Assembly (NCBI GenBank): GCA_965204565.1
Contig: CBDBEU010000003.1
Span: forward strand, 62,001 to 126,000
Length of the DNA stretch: 64,000 bases
Direction: 5' to 3'
Source: CBDBEU01 sp965204565
GTDB lineage: Bacteria; Pseudomonadota; Alphaproteobacteria; Rhizobiales; TMED25
Below are positions 35,912 to 44,498 of this stretch, piece by piece. Numbering within the stretch: position 1 is the first letter of the stretch; each line of letters begins with the position of its first letter. Below the pieces are notes generated by a model. The model had not been told where the DNA came from, ran no database searches, and saw only the letters and a program-made list of their open reading frames with translations. Position numbers and translations under genes: made by a program.

Positions 35912-37276
35912 CTAGGCTGAAGGCTTGATGGCAAAGCCGCGATGCATCTTGAGGATGTGGCCGGCAAGATAGAGCGAGCCGGTAATCAGAACCCGGACCG
36001 GCTCTTCTTCGCCCGCAGTGACCATCAGGGCATCGTCGATATTCGAAGCCACCGAAGCGCCGAGCCCGACATCGGCTGCGGCTTGCGCGATCTCCTCCGG
36101 GCTCTGGCAATTTTCGTGATCGGGAATCGGCACCCCCACCACCTGATCTGCAAGTCCGGCGAAAGGCGCCAGGAACTGGCGCACGTCCTTTCCGGTCATC
36201 ATGCCGACGATCAGACGCAGCGGCTTGGAAACGCGCTCTTCCAGATCGCCCATCTCCGCCGCAATGACAACACCAGCAGCGGCATTGTGACCGCCATCGA
36301 GCCACAGTTCGCTCTCTCCGCCGACCGTCTCGTAAAGCCGTCCCGGCCCCAGCCGCTCAAGCTGCGCCGGCCATTCAGCGCTCTCAAGTCCGCCGGCAAT
36401 ATGCTCCTCGCGCAGTCCTTCGGGTGCCAGCGCGCGCAGCGTGGCAATGGCGATTCCGGCATTTGCGACCTGATGGCGGCCGAACAGGCGCGGCGGTGGC
36501 AGATCGAGAAGCCCGCTGTCATCATTGAAGATCAGCCGGCCCTGTTGCTCGAACGCTTCAAAGTCGCTGCCCCACTGTATGAGCGGTGCACCGATCTCAT
36601 CCGCGCGCTGTTCAAGCACTTCCATCGCCTCATCAGCCTGTTCACCGATCACCGCAGGAACACCGGGCTTCAAAATTCCGGCCTTTTCAGCGGCGATTTC
36701 AGCAATGCTCTGGCCGAGAAAACTCTGATGATCGATGCTTACCGGCGTAATCACGCTGATCGCCGGACGCTCCAGCACATTGGTAGCATCCAGACGCCCG
36801 CCAAGACCGGTTTCCAGCAGCACGAAGTCAGCCTGCTGGCGTGCAAAAGCAAGGAAGGCGGCAGCCGTGGTGATCTCGAAAAAGGTAATCGGCGCACCCG
36901 CATTGGCGAGTTCACATTCCTCCAGAAGCTCAATCAGCAGAGCTTCATTGATCGGGCGGGGCAGTCCATCATCGCCAAGGCGCACGCGCTCGGAAAACCG
37001 CACCAGATGCGGAGATGTGTATGTTTGCACCTTGTAGCCGGCGGTTGACAGCGCAGCGGACAGGAATGCCAGCACCGAGCCCTTGCCATTGGTCCCGGCA
37101 ATATGGATCGCCGGGGCCATGGTGCGCTCCGGATTTCCGAGTTTTTCAAGAAGCCGTTCGATGCGTCCGAGCGACAGGTCGATCGATTTGGGATGCAGTT
37201 GCATCAACCGTTTCAGAACGGCCTCGGTACGGGCATCGAAAATGCCCGGCGCCTTTGAAGGTGCTTGTCGCGTCAT
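35912..37276 (-). CDS. folC: Bifunctional folylpolyglutamate/dihydrofolate synthase
   Basis: FolC joins glutamate to dihydropteroate and extends the polyglutamate tail of folates. The ATP motif IAGTNGKGSVLAFLSAALS is exact; SIDHQSFLGQSIAEIAAEKA and GLGGRLDATNVLERP are typical, and the C-terminal domain contains WLDGGHNAAAGVVIAAEMG. It is 454 residues long. It follows accD by 22 bases on the minus strand, the accD-folC order conserved in Rhizobiales. Confidence 0.94.
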   Translation of the reverse strand: MTRQAPSKAPGIFDARTEAVLKRLMQLHPKSIDLSLGRIERLLEKLGNPERTMAPAIHIAGTNGKGSVLAFLSAALSTAGYKVQTYTSPHLVRFSERVRLGDDGLPRPINEALLIELLEECELANAGAPITFFEITTAAAFLAFARQQADFVLLETGLGGRLDATNVLERPAISVITPVSIDHQSFLGQSIAEIAAEKAGILKPGVPAVIGEQADEAMEVLEQRADEIGAPLIQWGSDFEAFEQQGRLIFNDDSGLLDLPPPRLFGRHQVANAGIAIATLRALAPEGLREEHIAGGLESAEWPAQLERLGPGRLYETVGGESELWLDGGHNAAAGVVIAAEMGDLEERVSKPLRLIVGMMTGKDVRQFLAPFAGLADQVVGVPIPDHENCQSPEEIAQAAADVGLGASVASNIDDALMVTAGEEEPVRVLITGSLYLAGHILKMHRGFAIKPSA

Positions 37277-37298
37277 CGTATGTGAGCTCTATGTGTGG

Positions 37299-38303
37299 TC
37301 AGCTATCGGCCGACTCTTTGTGCCCCGGATTGGTGAGCGCTGTTTCGCCGGTTTGCGCGGGCGAGGCCTCGTCTGTTTGGTCTTTCGCCATAGGGACATC
37401 CTCGTCCCTCGCAGATGCTGGCATCGCATCGGCAGGCGGTGTGTCCTCCGGCGAAGGCTGTTTCATGAACAGGCGGCAAAGCCGCGAAATCGTGGCTTTG
37501 AGGTCATGGCGATGAACCACCATATCGACCATGCCATGGTCGAACAGATATTCGGCGCGCTGGAACCCTTCGGGGAGTTTTTCGCGAATGGTCTGCTCGA
37601 TCACCCTTGGTCCGGCAAATCCGATGAGCGCGCCGGGCTCGGCGATATGCACATCTCCCAGCATGGCGTAGGAAGCGGTGACCCCCCCCGTGGTCGGGTT
37701 GGTCAGAACCACGATATAGGGAAGACCTGCCTCGTTGAGGCGCTGCACCGCCACCGTGGTGCGCGGCATCTGCATCAGCGATAATACGCCCTCTTGCATG
37801 CGCGCCCCGCCCGCTGCGGCAAACAGCACCATCGGCGTATGGCGTTCGACCGCCTGTGTCATCGCCGTGATCACCGCCTCGCCTGCTGCCATGCCAAGCG
37901 AGCCGCCAAGAAAGGCGAAGTCCTGCACAGCAGCCACCACTTCGAGCGTGTTAATCTTGCCTGCCGCGACCAGCACCGCATCATCAAGCCCGGTTTTGGT
38001 GCGCGCATCTTTCAGCCGGTCGACATAGCGCCGTTCGTCGCGGAATTTCAGCGGATCGACCGGCACCTCGGCAACTTCGATGTGCTCAAATTCGCCGCCG
38101 TCGAGCAATAGTTCGACACGCTTCTGGGCGGCGATCTTCATGTGATAGCCTGACCCCGGCACCACCCATTGGTTGGCGACGAGGTCGCGGTGAAATACCA
38201 TTTGCCCGGTTTCCGGGCATTTGATCCACAAATTCTCGGGAACGTCGCGCTTGCGCCAAAACCCCTGAATTTTCGGTCTGACGACGCTGTTGATCCAGTT
38301 CAC
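37299..38303 (-). CDS. accD: Acetyl-CoA carboxylase carboxyltransferase beta subunit
   Basis: AccD forms the carboxyltransferase with AccA and makes malonyl-CoA. Crotonase-like signatures are VAAVQDFAFLGGSLGMAAGE, GGARMQEGVLSLMQMPRTT and NPTTGGVTASYAMLGDVHIA. The N-terminal zinc-ribbon region (ENLWIKCPETGQMVFHRDLV) keeps only one Cys and lacks the four-Cys set of E. coli, which I recall as normal for Rhizobiales. The C-terminal 60 residues are polar and probably disordered. It is downstream of trpA. Confidence 0.95.
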   Translation of the reverse strand: MNWINSVVRPKIQGFWRKRDVPENLWIKCPETGQMVFHRDLVANQWVVPGSGYHMKIAAQKRVELLLDGGEFEHIEVAEVPVDPLKFRDERRYVDRLKDARTKTGLDDAVLVAAGKINTLEVVAAVQDFAFLGGSLGMAAGEAVITAMTQAVERHTPMVLFAAAGGARMQEGVLSLMQMPRTTVAVQRLNEAGLPYIVVLTNPTTGGVTASYAMLGDVHIAEPGALIGFAGPRVIEQTIREKLPEGFQRAEYLFDHGMVDMVVHRHDLKATISRLCRLFMKQPSPEDTPPADAMPASARDEDVPMAKDQTDEASPAQTGETALTNPGHKESADS

Positions 38304-38315
38304 GTCTACATACTC

Positions 38316-39134
38316 TCACGATGCCGCGCGCTGAACACCTGCTGCAAGCCCCGACACCATATCTAGCCCGGCGCGCACCGGGTCCTCACCCTGATCCGCA
38401 GCCCTTGCGACCGCATCGACCAGTGCCGATCCGACCACCACCGCATCGGCGGCGCGGGCGATCGCTTCGGCCTGATCGGCGGTGCGCACACCAAACCCGA
38501 CCGCAACCGGCAGGTCGGTGTGTCCCTTGATGCGGCTGACCGCTGCCGCGACCGTGCTTGCATCCGGCGCCCTAGTGCCGGTAATGCCTGCAATTGATAC
38601 GTAATAAACGAAGCCTGAGGTATTGGCGAGCACTGTCAGCAGGCGTTTGTCGTCGGTGGTCGGCGTTGCCAGGCGAATGAAGGAAAGGCCTGCGGCGAGC
38701 GCCGGCAGGCACAGTTCGTCATCTTCTTCCGGCGGCAGGTCGACAACGATCAGCCCGTCGACGCCGGCGGATTTGGCATCGGCCAGAAAGCGCTCATTGC
38801 CGTAGGAATAAATCGGGTTGTAGTAGCCCATCAGCACGATCGGCGTGTCGGTGTCATCGGCGCGAAAGGCGCGCACCAGTTCACGCGTGCGCACCATCGA
38901 CTGGCCGGCATGGAGCGCGCGCAAGGACGAGGCCTGGATCGAAGGTCCATCGGCCATCGGATCGGTGAACGGCATGCCGATCTCGATCACATCGGCGCCG
39001 GCCCCAGGCAGCCCCTTCAAAAGTGCAAGTGAGGTTTCCGAATCGGGATCGCCAGCGGTGATGAAGGTGACGAGCCCCTTGCGCCCCTTGGCTGCCAGAT
39101 CAGCAAAGCGCTGGTTGATACGAGTTTGGCTCAC
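38316..39134 (-). CDS. trpA: Tryptophan synthase alpha subunit
   Basis: TrpA cleaves indole-3-glycerol phosphate and passes indole through a tunnel to TrpB. The catalytic Glu is in GADVIEIGMPFTDPMADGP, with the catalytic Asp in GVDGLIVVDLPPEEDDEL and the loop VYYVSIAGITGTRAP. The C-terminal phosphate-binding GFGVRTADQAEAIARAADAV is present. The length of 272 residues is normal. It follows trpB with 3 bases between stop and start. Confidence 0.95.
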   Translation of the reverse strand: MSQTRINQRFADLAAKGRKGLVTFITAGDPDSETSLALLKGLPGAGADVIEIGMPFTDPMADGPSIQASSLRALHAGQSMVRTRELVRAFRADDTDTPIVLMGYYNPIYSYGNERFLADAKSAGVDGLIVVDLPPEEDDELCLPALAAGLSFIRLATPTTDDKRLLTVLANTSGFVYYVSIAGITGTRAPDASTVAAAVSRIKGHTDLPVAVGFGVRTADQAEAIARAADAVVVGSALVDAVARAADQGEDPVRAGLDMVSGLAAGVQRAAS

Positions 39135-39137
39135 CGG

Positions 39138-40355
39138 TCAGATCTCCAGCCCGAGATGACCGGCGACCGCGAACACATCCTTGTCGCCGCGCCCGCACAT
39201 ATTCATCAGGATGACTTTGTCGCGGTCCATGCCCGGTGCGATCTTGGTCACATGGGCCAGCGCGTGCGCCGGCTCCAGCGCCGGGATGATACCCTCAAGT
39301 CTGGTGCATAACTGGAACGCCTCCAGCGCCTCGGCGTCGGTGATTGCCACATAGGAAACGCGGCCCGTTTCCTTCAGCCATGAATGCTCAGGCCCGATGC
39401 CCGGATAGTCGAGCCCGGCCGATATCGAATGGCCTTCCAGAATCTGGCCGTCCTCGTTCTGAAGGAGATAGGTGCGATTGCCGTGCAGAACCCCCGGCCT
39501 GCCGCCATTGAGGCTGGCGCAGTGCTCATCCGTCTCAAGGCCCTTGCCGCCGGCTTCAACACCGGTGATCTCTACTGAAGGCTCATCGAGGAACGGATGG
39601 AACAGTCCCATCGCATTCGAGCCACCGCCGATGCAGGCAACCAGGTGGTCGGGCAACCTTCCTTCGGCCTGCATCATTTGCTCGCGCGCTTCGGTTCCGA
39701 TCACCGATTGGAAGTCGCGCACCATCGCCGGATAGGGATGGGGCCCGGCGACGGTGCCGATGATGTAAAAGGTCGATTCCACGTTGGTGACCCAGTCACG
39801 CAGCGCCTCGTTCATCGCGTCTTTCAGGGTACCGGTGCCCGATGTCACGGGAACCACTTCGGCGCCCAAGAGCTTCATGCGGAACATGTTGGGCTTTTGC
39901 CGCTCAATGTCGGTGGCGCCCATATAGACAACGCAGGGAAGCCCAAAACGTGCCGCCACCGTCGCCACTGCAACGCCGTGCTGGCCGGCGCCGGTCTCAG
40001 CGATGATGCGGGTCTTTTCCATGCGCCGGGCGAGCAGGATCTGGCCAAGGCAATTATTGATCTTGTGGCTGCCGGTATGGTTGAGTTCGTCGCGCTTGAG
40101 GTAGACCTTGGCGCCGCCGAAATGTTCGGTCAGCCGTTCGGCCAGATAAAGTGGGCTTGGCCGGCCGGCATAGTGGTGGTTGAGAAATTCGATCTCGCCC
40201 TGAAACGAAGGGTCGGCCTTGGCTTGAGTGTAAGCGCGCTCCAGATCGAGGATCAGCGGCATCAGCGTTTCGGCGACAAAACGTCCGCCGAAAATACCAA
40301 AGCGGCCACGTTCATCCGGCCCGATTCGAAACGTATTGGGTTGCACGCAGCTCAT
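39138..40355 (-). CDS. trpB: Tryptophan synthase beta subunit (TrpB1)
   Basis: TrpB condenses indole with serine, using PLP on the Lys of LNHTGSHKINNCLGQILLAR. GAGQHGVAVATVAARFGL and the PLP-phosphate loop IGGGSNAMGLFHPFLDEP are diagnostic of the beta-1 type. It is 405 residues. The start overlaps trpF by 4 bases. It is the functional copy; a second, decayed trpB2-type gene lies at 49386-50743. Confidence 0.96.
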   Translation of the reverse strand: MSCVQPNTFRIGPDERGRFGIFGGRFVAETLMPLILDLERAYTQAKADPSFQGEIEFLNHHYAGRPSPLYLAERLTEHFGGAKVYLKRDELNHTGSHKINNCLGQILLARRMEKTRIIAETGAGQHGVAVATVAARFGLPCVVYMGATDIERQKPNMFRMKLLGAEVVPVTSGTGTLKDAMNEALRDWVTNVESTFYIIGTVAGPHPYPAMVRDFQSVIGTEAREQMMQAEGRLPDHLVACIGGGSNAMGLFHPFLDEPSVEITGVEAGGKGLETDEHCASLNGGRPGVLHGNRTYLLQNEDGQILEGHSISAGLDYPGIGPEHSWLKETGRVSYVAITDAEALEAFQLCTRLEGIIPALEPAHALAHVTKIAPGMDRDKVILMNMCGRGDKDVFAVAGHLGLEI

Positions 40356-41017
40356 GCCCGCGCCTCACTCATGATATCTGCCTCACGCGCCGCCTTGATG
40401 AAGCGTCGGATCAGGCCAGCGTCCTTTACGCCAAGTCGGCTCTCGATGCCAGAGGAGACATCGACCGCATGTGCGCCGGAAGTGGTAATCGCTTCCGCCA
40501 CATTGCCGGGATTGAGCCCGCCGGACAGCATCCACGGCAGCTTTCCCTTATAAGAGCGCGCCAGACCCCAGTCGAACGGTGCGCCATGTCCGCCCGGCCG
40601 TGTTGCCCCTTCGGGCGGCTTGGCATCGAACAGCAGCCTTGCAGCGGCGCCCTCGAACGCATCGACGGCGGCAAGATCGGCCTTGCTCGCCAACGCCAGC
40701 GCCTTCATCACCGGCAATCCGCTGCGCGCGGCAATGGCGCTGATGCGCTGAGGGCTTTCGCTGCCATGAGCCTGGATCATGGCGGGCTGCGCCTCGCTCA
40801 CGATCTGATCGATCAGCCGGTCATCGGCATCGACGGTCAGCACCACTGCGCTGACATCGTCCGACAGATCGGCGATCAGGCAAGCCACCTCGGCAATCTC
40901 GATATGGCGCGGGCTTGGCGGGAAATTGACAAAGCCCACCATGTCGGCACCTGCATCAAGCGCGGTATCGACGCTCTCGCGGGTCTTGAGCCCGCAAATC
41001 TTGATTTCGAGGGTCAT
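40352..41017 (-). CDS. trpF: Phosphoribosylanthranilate isomerase
   Basis: TrpF rearranges phosphoribosylanthranilate in tryptophan synthesis. The start at 41017 gives MTLEIKICGLKTRESVDTAL with the catalytic Cys of KICG; upstream in-frame extension is out of family. The barrel ends with LSGGLNPGNVAEAITTSGAH and DVSSGIESRLGVKD, the phosphate site. The length is 221 residues. It follows pyrF by 13 bases and overlaps trpB, so tryptophan and UMP synthesis genes form one run. Confidence 0.93.
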   Translation of the reverse strand: MTLEIKICGLKTRESVDTALDAGADMVGFVNFPPSPRHIEIAEVACLIADLSDDVSAVVLTVDADDRLIDQIVSEAQPAMIQAHGSESPQRISAIAARSGLPVMKALALASKADLAAVDAFEGAAARLLFDAKPPEGATRPGGHGAPFDWGLARSYKGKLPWMLSGGLNPGNVAEAITTSGAHAVDVSSGIESRLGVKDAGLIRRFIKAAREADIMSEARA

Positions 41018-41030
41018 CAGCTGAAGCGGA

Positions 41031-41723
41031 TCAGGCGGCAAGGGAGAGCTGGATATCCTGCGCCGCACCGGCCGGGTCGGCGGCTGCGGTGATCGGTCGG
41101 CCGATCACCAGAATATCGGCGCCACCGGCACGCGCTGCCGCAGGCGTCAGCACACGCTTTTGGTCATCACTAGCGCTGCCGGCGGGGCGAATGCCCGGTA
41201 CCACGGTGAGAAATTCAGCGCCGCATTCGGCCTTGATTGCACCCGCTTCATGGGCGGAACACACAACGCCGTCAATTCCGGCCTCGCGCGCGCTTCGGGC
41301 AAGCCGCAGCGCGTGCTCGTGCGCACCGCCACAAATCGCCTGGGCGGCAAGGTCAGCATCATCAAGGCTTGTGAGAACCGTGACCGCGATGATGCGGATG
41401 CGGCCCTCGGCGGCCTCGGCGGCTGCCTCCATCACCGCCCGACCGCCGCTTGCATGGACATTGAGGATCGCGGGCCTCAACGGTGCCAGTGCACGCACCG
41501 CACCCGCCACGGTATTTGGAATATCGTGCAGTTTGAGGTCGAGAAAGATCGGAAGGCCGGTTTGAGCAATCGCCTCATAGCCATCACGGCCAAGGGCGTA
41601 AAATGCTTCCATGCCGATTTTCAGCCCACCGACAGCCGGGGTTACCTGGCACGCAAGCTCCAATGCGCGCGCGCGCTCAGCCGTATCGAGGGCGCAAAAC
41701 ACCGGATTGTCGAATGTTGTCAT
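41031..41723 (-). CDS. pyrF: Orotidine 5'-phosphate decarboxylase
   Basis: PyrF decarboxylates OMP to UMP. The catalytic cluster is in PIFLDLKLHDIPNTVAGAVR, and the phosphate loop near the C-terminus is DILVIGRPITAAADPAGAA. The start at 41723 gives MTTFDNPVFCALDT; the upstream frame is poorly conserved. It is 230 residues, normal for bacteria. It is the first gene of the trpF-trpB-trpA-accD-folC run. Confidence 0.94.
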   Translation of the reverse strand: MTTFDNPVFCALDTAERARALELACQVTPAVGGLKIGMEAFYALGRDGYEAIAQTGLPIFLDLKLHDIPNTVAGAVRALAPLRPAILNVHASGGRAVMEAAAEAAEGRIRIIAVTVLTSLDDADLAAQAICGGAHEHALRLARSAREAGIDGVVCSAHEAGAIKAECGAEFLTVVPGIRPAGSASDDQKRVLTPAAARAGGADILVIGRPITAAADPAGAAQDIQLSLAA

Positions 41724-41769
41724 CAGTTTCTTTCTTCGCACCTCTGTCTGGCAATATCAGTTGGTCGGC

Positions 41770-42690
41770 TCAGCCATCGCAACCGCAAAACAGACGATGT
41801 TCAAATCCATTGCCGTCCCAGCGGATCACTTCCCAGCCCCCGCCATAGATATATCCGCCTTCAGTGATGATTTCGGTGGCGCCATCGCCGTCAATATCGA
41901 CCACGGCGGTAATCTTGTTCACCCACAATGTACTTGAATAGGGGCTTTCGGAGATATCAACTTCTTCTTGAATGATGAATGTCCTTTGCGCGCGGACTTC
42001 GCCGCGCACCGCCATGATGATTGAATGGTCGCCCGTCTCGGCGTGTTCCTTTCCCACGCGCACCGCATTCAATATGTAGTCAATGGTACCGTCGCCTTCC
42101 AGATCAGTGTGGATGGCTTGGATAATGTTGGGCTCCGGCTCGGGGATGTCGCGGCGCGAGAGGAACCCGTGCAGCAGCTCGACATGCGCCGCCAATGGCT
42201 CATCCATCAGCTCCAGAGGATCGGGCAGGGGCGAAGTGGCAGATGCACCGCTGTGGCCGAGCTTTGCCTCCTCTCCCTTGGCGGGCGGTTTGAGCGCCAG
42301 GTCCTGGCACCACAAATCAACACACTCGCCCGAGTCGCCCTCCGGGCGGGGCTGGCCGATGGCGATGGTTTTTCCGGTTTCACCCGAAAGATCGAACAAC
42401 CGGTAGGACTGGCCATCGCGCAGCCGCGGCGCCAGATCGCTGGCGTTGAGGAACTCCCCGTCAACCGAACCGCCGATGAAACAGGTCAACTGATCTGGAT
42501 CTATGCCGACAATGGCGCTCATCGGGCTTGATGTCGAAATTTTCGGATCGCCCTCGGCGACATTTGCCGCCTCGGTGACATGGGGCGCGGCGATGCCCGC
42601 CATAAGGGCGATGATCGCAATCGGGAATGGGGCCTTGCGCGCGATTGCGTCGTCATGATTTTCCCTCAACTCACGCCGCGCAGTCCCCAT
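41770..42690 (-). CDS. Secreted protein with VCBS-like calcium-type loops
   Basis: This 306-residue protein has a hydrophobic signal-like stretch (PIAIIALMAGIAAPHVTEA, residues ~23-41) after a polar N-terminus. Two loops near the C-terminus resemble EF-hand/FG-GAP calcium motifs: TDLEGDGTIDYILN and VDIDGDGATEIITEGG. There are four Cys in the mature part, with a CDLWCQ-like pair near residue 130 and a C-terminal CGC. I do not recognise the family. An integrin-like beta-propeller repeat is possible, but two loops are too few to assert it. It is 46 bases downstream of pyrF's start. Confidence 0.7.
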   Translation of the reverse strand: MGTARRELRENHDDAIARKAPFPIAIIALMAGIAAPHVTEAANVAEGDPKISTSSPMSAIVGIDPDQLTCFIGGSVDGEFLNASDLAPRLRDGQSYRLFDLSGETGKTIAIGQPRPEGDSGECVDLWCQDLALKPPAKGEEAKLGHSGASATSPLPDPLELMDEPLAAHVELLHGFLSRRDIPEPEPNIIQAIHTDLEGDGTIDYILNAVRVGKEHAETGDHSIIMAVRGEVRAQRTFIIQEEVDISESPYSSTLWVNKITAVVDIDGDGATEIITEGGYIYGGGWEVIRWDGNGFEHRLFCGCDG

Positions 42691-42807
42691 TGTGTGCCGG
42701 CATCACTTTCAACGCTTTGGCGGCCACGATCGCTCAACTCCCATCATAATGCGCAAAGATTGAACTGTCGCCCTAGCGGCAAATGGCTCCCGCAAGGGCA
42801 AACCAGA

Positions 42808-43131
42808 TCAGGATCGCTGCAGGAGCGCACATTTGTCGCCGCCGCTCTTGGGTTCCATGCCACCAGGCAAATGGCCCGGCGTTGCATTGGTGCTGCGCGC
42901 TGTGTGCCGTCGCGAGAACCGCCCGCTCCAGCCGACGACCCAGCCAATCACCAGGCCGAGGAAGACGGCGGCGAACAAAAGCGCAAACAAGGGCGCTTCG
43001 AGCGCCAGCACAGGCTCGCCCAAGGAATACGGATCAAGGGAAAATGTAACGGGCTTGCGATTGGCGACGGACAATAAAATTGCGGCAATGGCCAATGGCG
43101 CAACAACGATCCAAGTAACAAGCCGTCTCAC
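42808..43131 (-). CDS. lapA: LapA-domain (DUF1049) membrane protein
   Basis: The 107-residue product has two membrane helices (WIVVAPLAIAAILLSVANRK, LFALLFAAVFLGLVIGWVVG) and a short polar C-terminus. The segment NRKPVTFSLDPYSLGE between the helices is the classic LapA/DUF1049 feature. E. coli LapA works with LapB in controlling LPS synthesis; no lapB follows here. It sits directly downstream of ihfB, the usual neighbourhood in alphaproteobacteria. Confidence 0.82.
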   Translation of the reverse strand: MRRLVTWIVVAPLAIAAILLSVANRKPVTFSLDPYSLGEPVLALEAPLFALLFAAVFLGLVIGWVVGWSGRFSRRHTARSTNATPGHLPGGMEPKSGGDKCALLQRS

Positions 43132-43153
43132 GCCAATCCCGTCATGGTCGGAT

Positions 43154-43438
43154 TCAGCCCGTCTGGTTCAGGCGCTCGCGCAGATCCTTGCCGGTCTTGA
43201 AGAACGGCACCTGCTTTTCAGGAATCTGCACCGCCTCGCCAGTGCGCGGATTGCGCCCGGTGCGCGCCGGCCGGTTCTTGACCGAAAAAGCGCCAAAACC
43301 GCGAAGTTCCACACGACCGCCGCACGCCAGTGCTTCGGCTACTTCCTCAAATACCGTATTGACGATGCGCTCGACGTCACGGCGATATAAATGAGGATAG
43401 TCTCGCGAAACCTGCTGTATCAGTTCAGATTTTATCAT
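43154..43438 (-). CDS. ihfB: Integration host factor beta subunit
   Basis: IHF beta pairs with the alpha subunit to bend DNA sharply in recombination, replication and transcription. The start at 43438 has GGTGGAGG upstream and gives MIKSELIQQVSRDYPHLYRR. The DNA-arm motif is GRVELRGFGAFSVKNRPA, followed by GRNPRTGEAVQIPEKQVPFF with the intercalating Pro. The length of 94 residues is standard. The upstream frame to 43537 is not conserved. Confidence 0.94.
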   Translation of the reverse strand: MIKSELIQQVSRDYPHLYRRDVERIVNTVFEEVAEALACGGRVELRGFGAFSVKNRPARTGRNPRTGEAVQIPEKQVPFFKTGKDLRERLNQTG

Positions 43439-43460
43439 GGCCTCCACCAAGCAACCGGAA

Positions 43461-44429
43461 TTAACGAGGTAAATCAGGATGCCAAAGCGACAAGAGACCG
43501 TCAAGCCGCTGCGAAGAAACAACGCTGCCAATGCCAAGTGCCTCGACGGGCAGTCCGATCAGCGTTACCGCCCATGAAGCGATCCTGATATTGACCGGCA
43601 GGGAAGTGGAATACTCGGTTTCCCACTCCTTGATTTCCAGATCTTCACCGAGGCTCTTATTGGCGACCAGCCAGTCTTTTGCCTCGCGTTCACCGCCAAT
43701 CTCGTCGATCAGCTCAGCCTCCAGAGCCTGGCGACCGGTGTAGATGCGGCCATCGATAAGGACATGGGCACGGATTATATTGATCGGGCGGTTGTCGGTG
43801 ACCAAGCGCACGAACCAATCATGTGAATCGCTGATCATCTTTCTGGTGACCGCGCGCGCCTTAAGTGAGGTTGCGCCGAACAGATCGGGCTCGGCCTTCA
43901 ATAGGCCGGACTTGATCTGGTCGACTTCAACGCCGAGTGACGCCAACGCCTCGTCAATCCGCGCCCATTGCACATAAACACCGATTGACCCGGTGATCGT
44001 GTTGCCGCGTGCGATCACATGTTCGGCAGCCATCGCGATCAGATAACCGCCAGACGCCGCCACACTCTTCATGACTGCGACCACGGGCTTTTCGGCGGCG
44101 ATCTCGCGCAGTTCATCAAAGATGATTTCCGAGCCCGCCGGGGCTGTCGATGCGCACAATCAGCACCTTTGCCGATTTGGACTCCTTGATCTTGCGCAAC
44201 AGCTCAACCCTCTTGCGCTTGCCGGTGATCAGACCGTCGACGTCAATCGCTGCAATATGGTTCTTGCGGGCGAAAGGTATATCGCTGCCGGAAAAACCTG
44301 AAATGAGGTCAGTGCTGCGGCAACCACCTCAAGCACAGCGACAAACCGCCACAGTGAAAACCGGCGTTTGATGCGCCTGCGGTCAACGATCACATCTGGA
44401 TCGAGCGATACCATCAATCCGCTCTCCAC
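43461..44429 (-). pseudogene. sppA: Signal peptide peptidase SppA, two frameshifts
   Basis: SppA is an inner-membrane Ser/Lys protease that degrades cleaved signal peptides. From the ATG at 44429 the N-terminus SLWRFVAVLEVVAAALTSF reads well, then homology moves frame (SGFSGSDIPFARKNHIAAID, KVLIVRIDSPGG) and again at 44134-44136, where a surplus G in GGCGGG shifts it into EIIFDELREIAAEKPVVAVM and AASGGYLIAMAAEHVIARG. The catalytic Ser and Lys (QIKSGLLKAEPDLF) are present in the last frame. One homopolymer error could restore the second lesion, so it may be intact in reality. Confidence 0.75.
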
Positions 44430-44498
44430 TGCCGGCGCGCCAGCTGTTGTTACCCGCCGTCAGCCTCCCGACAGCCCCCCATCAGCCCACGCGCCCGT

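Noticed and set aside
35942..37048. A 368-codon open frame opposite folC
   Set aside because: Antisense shadow of an intact conserved gene; no family features.
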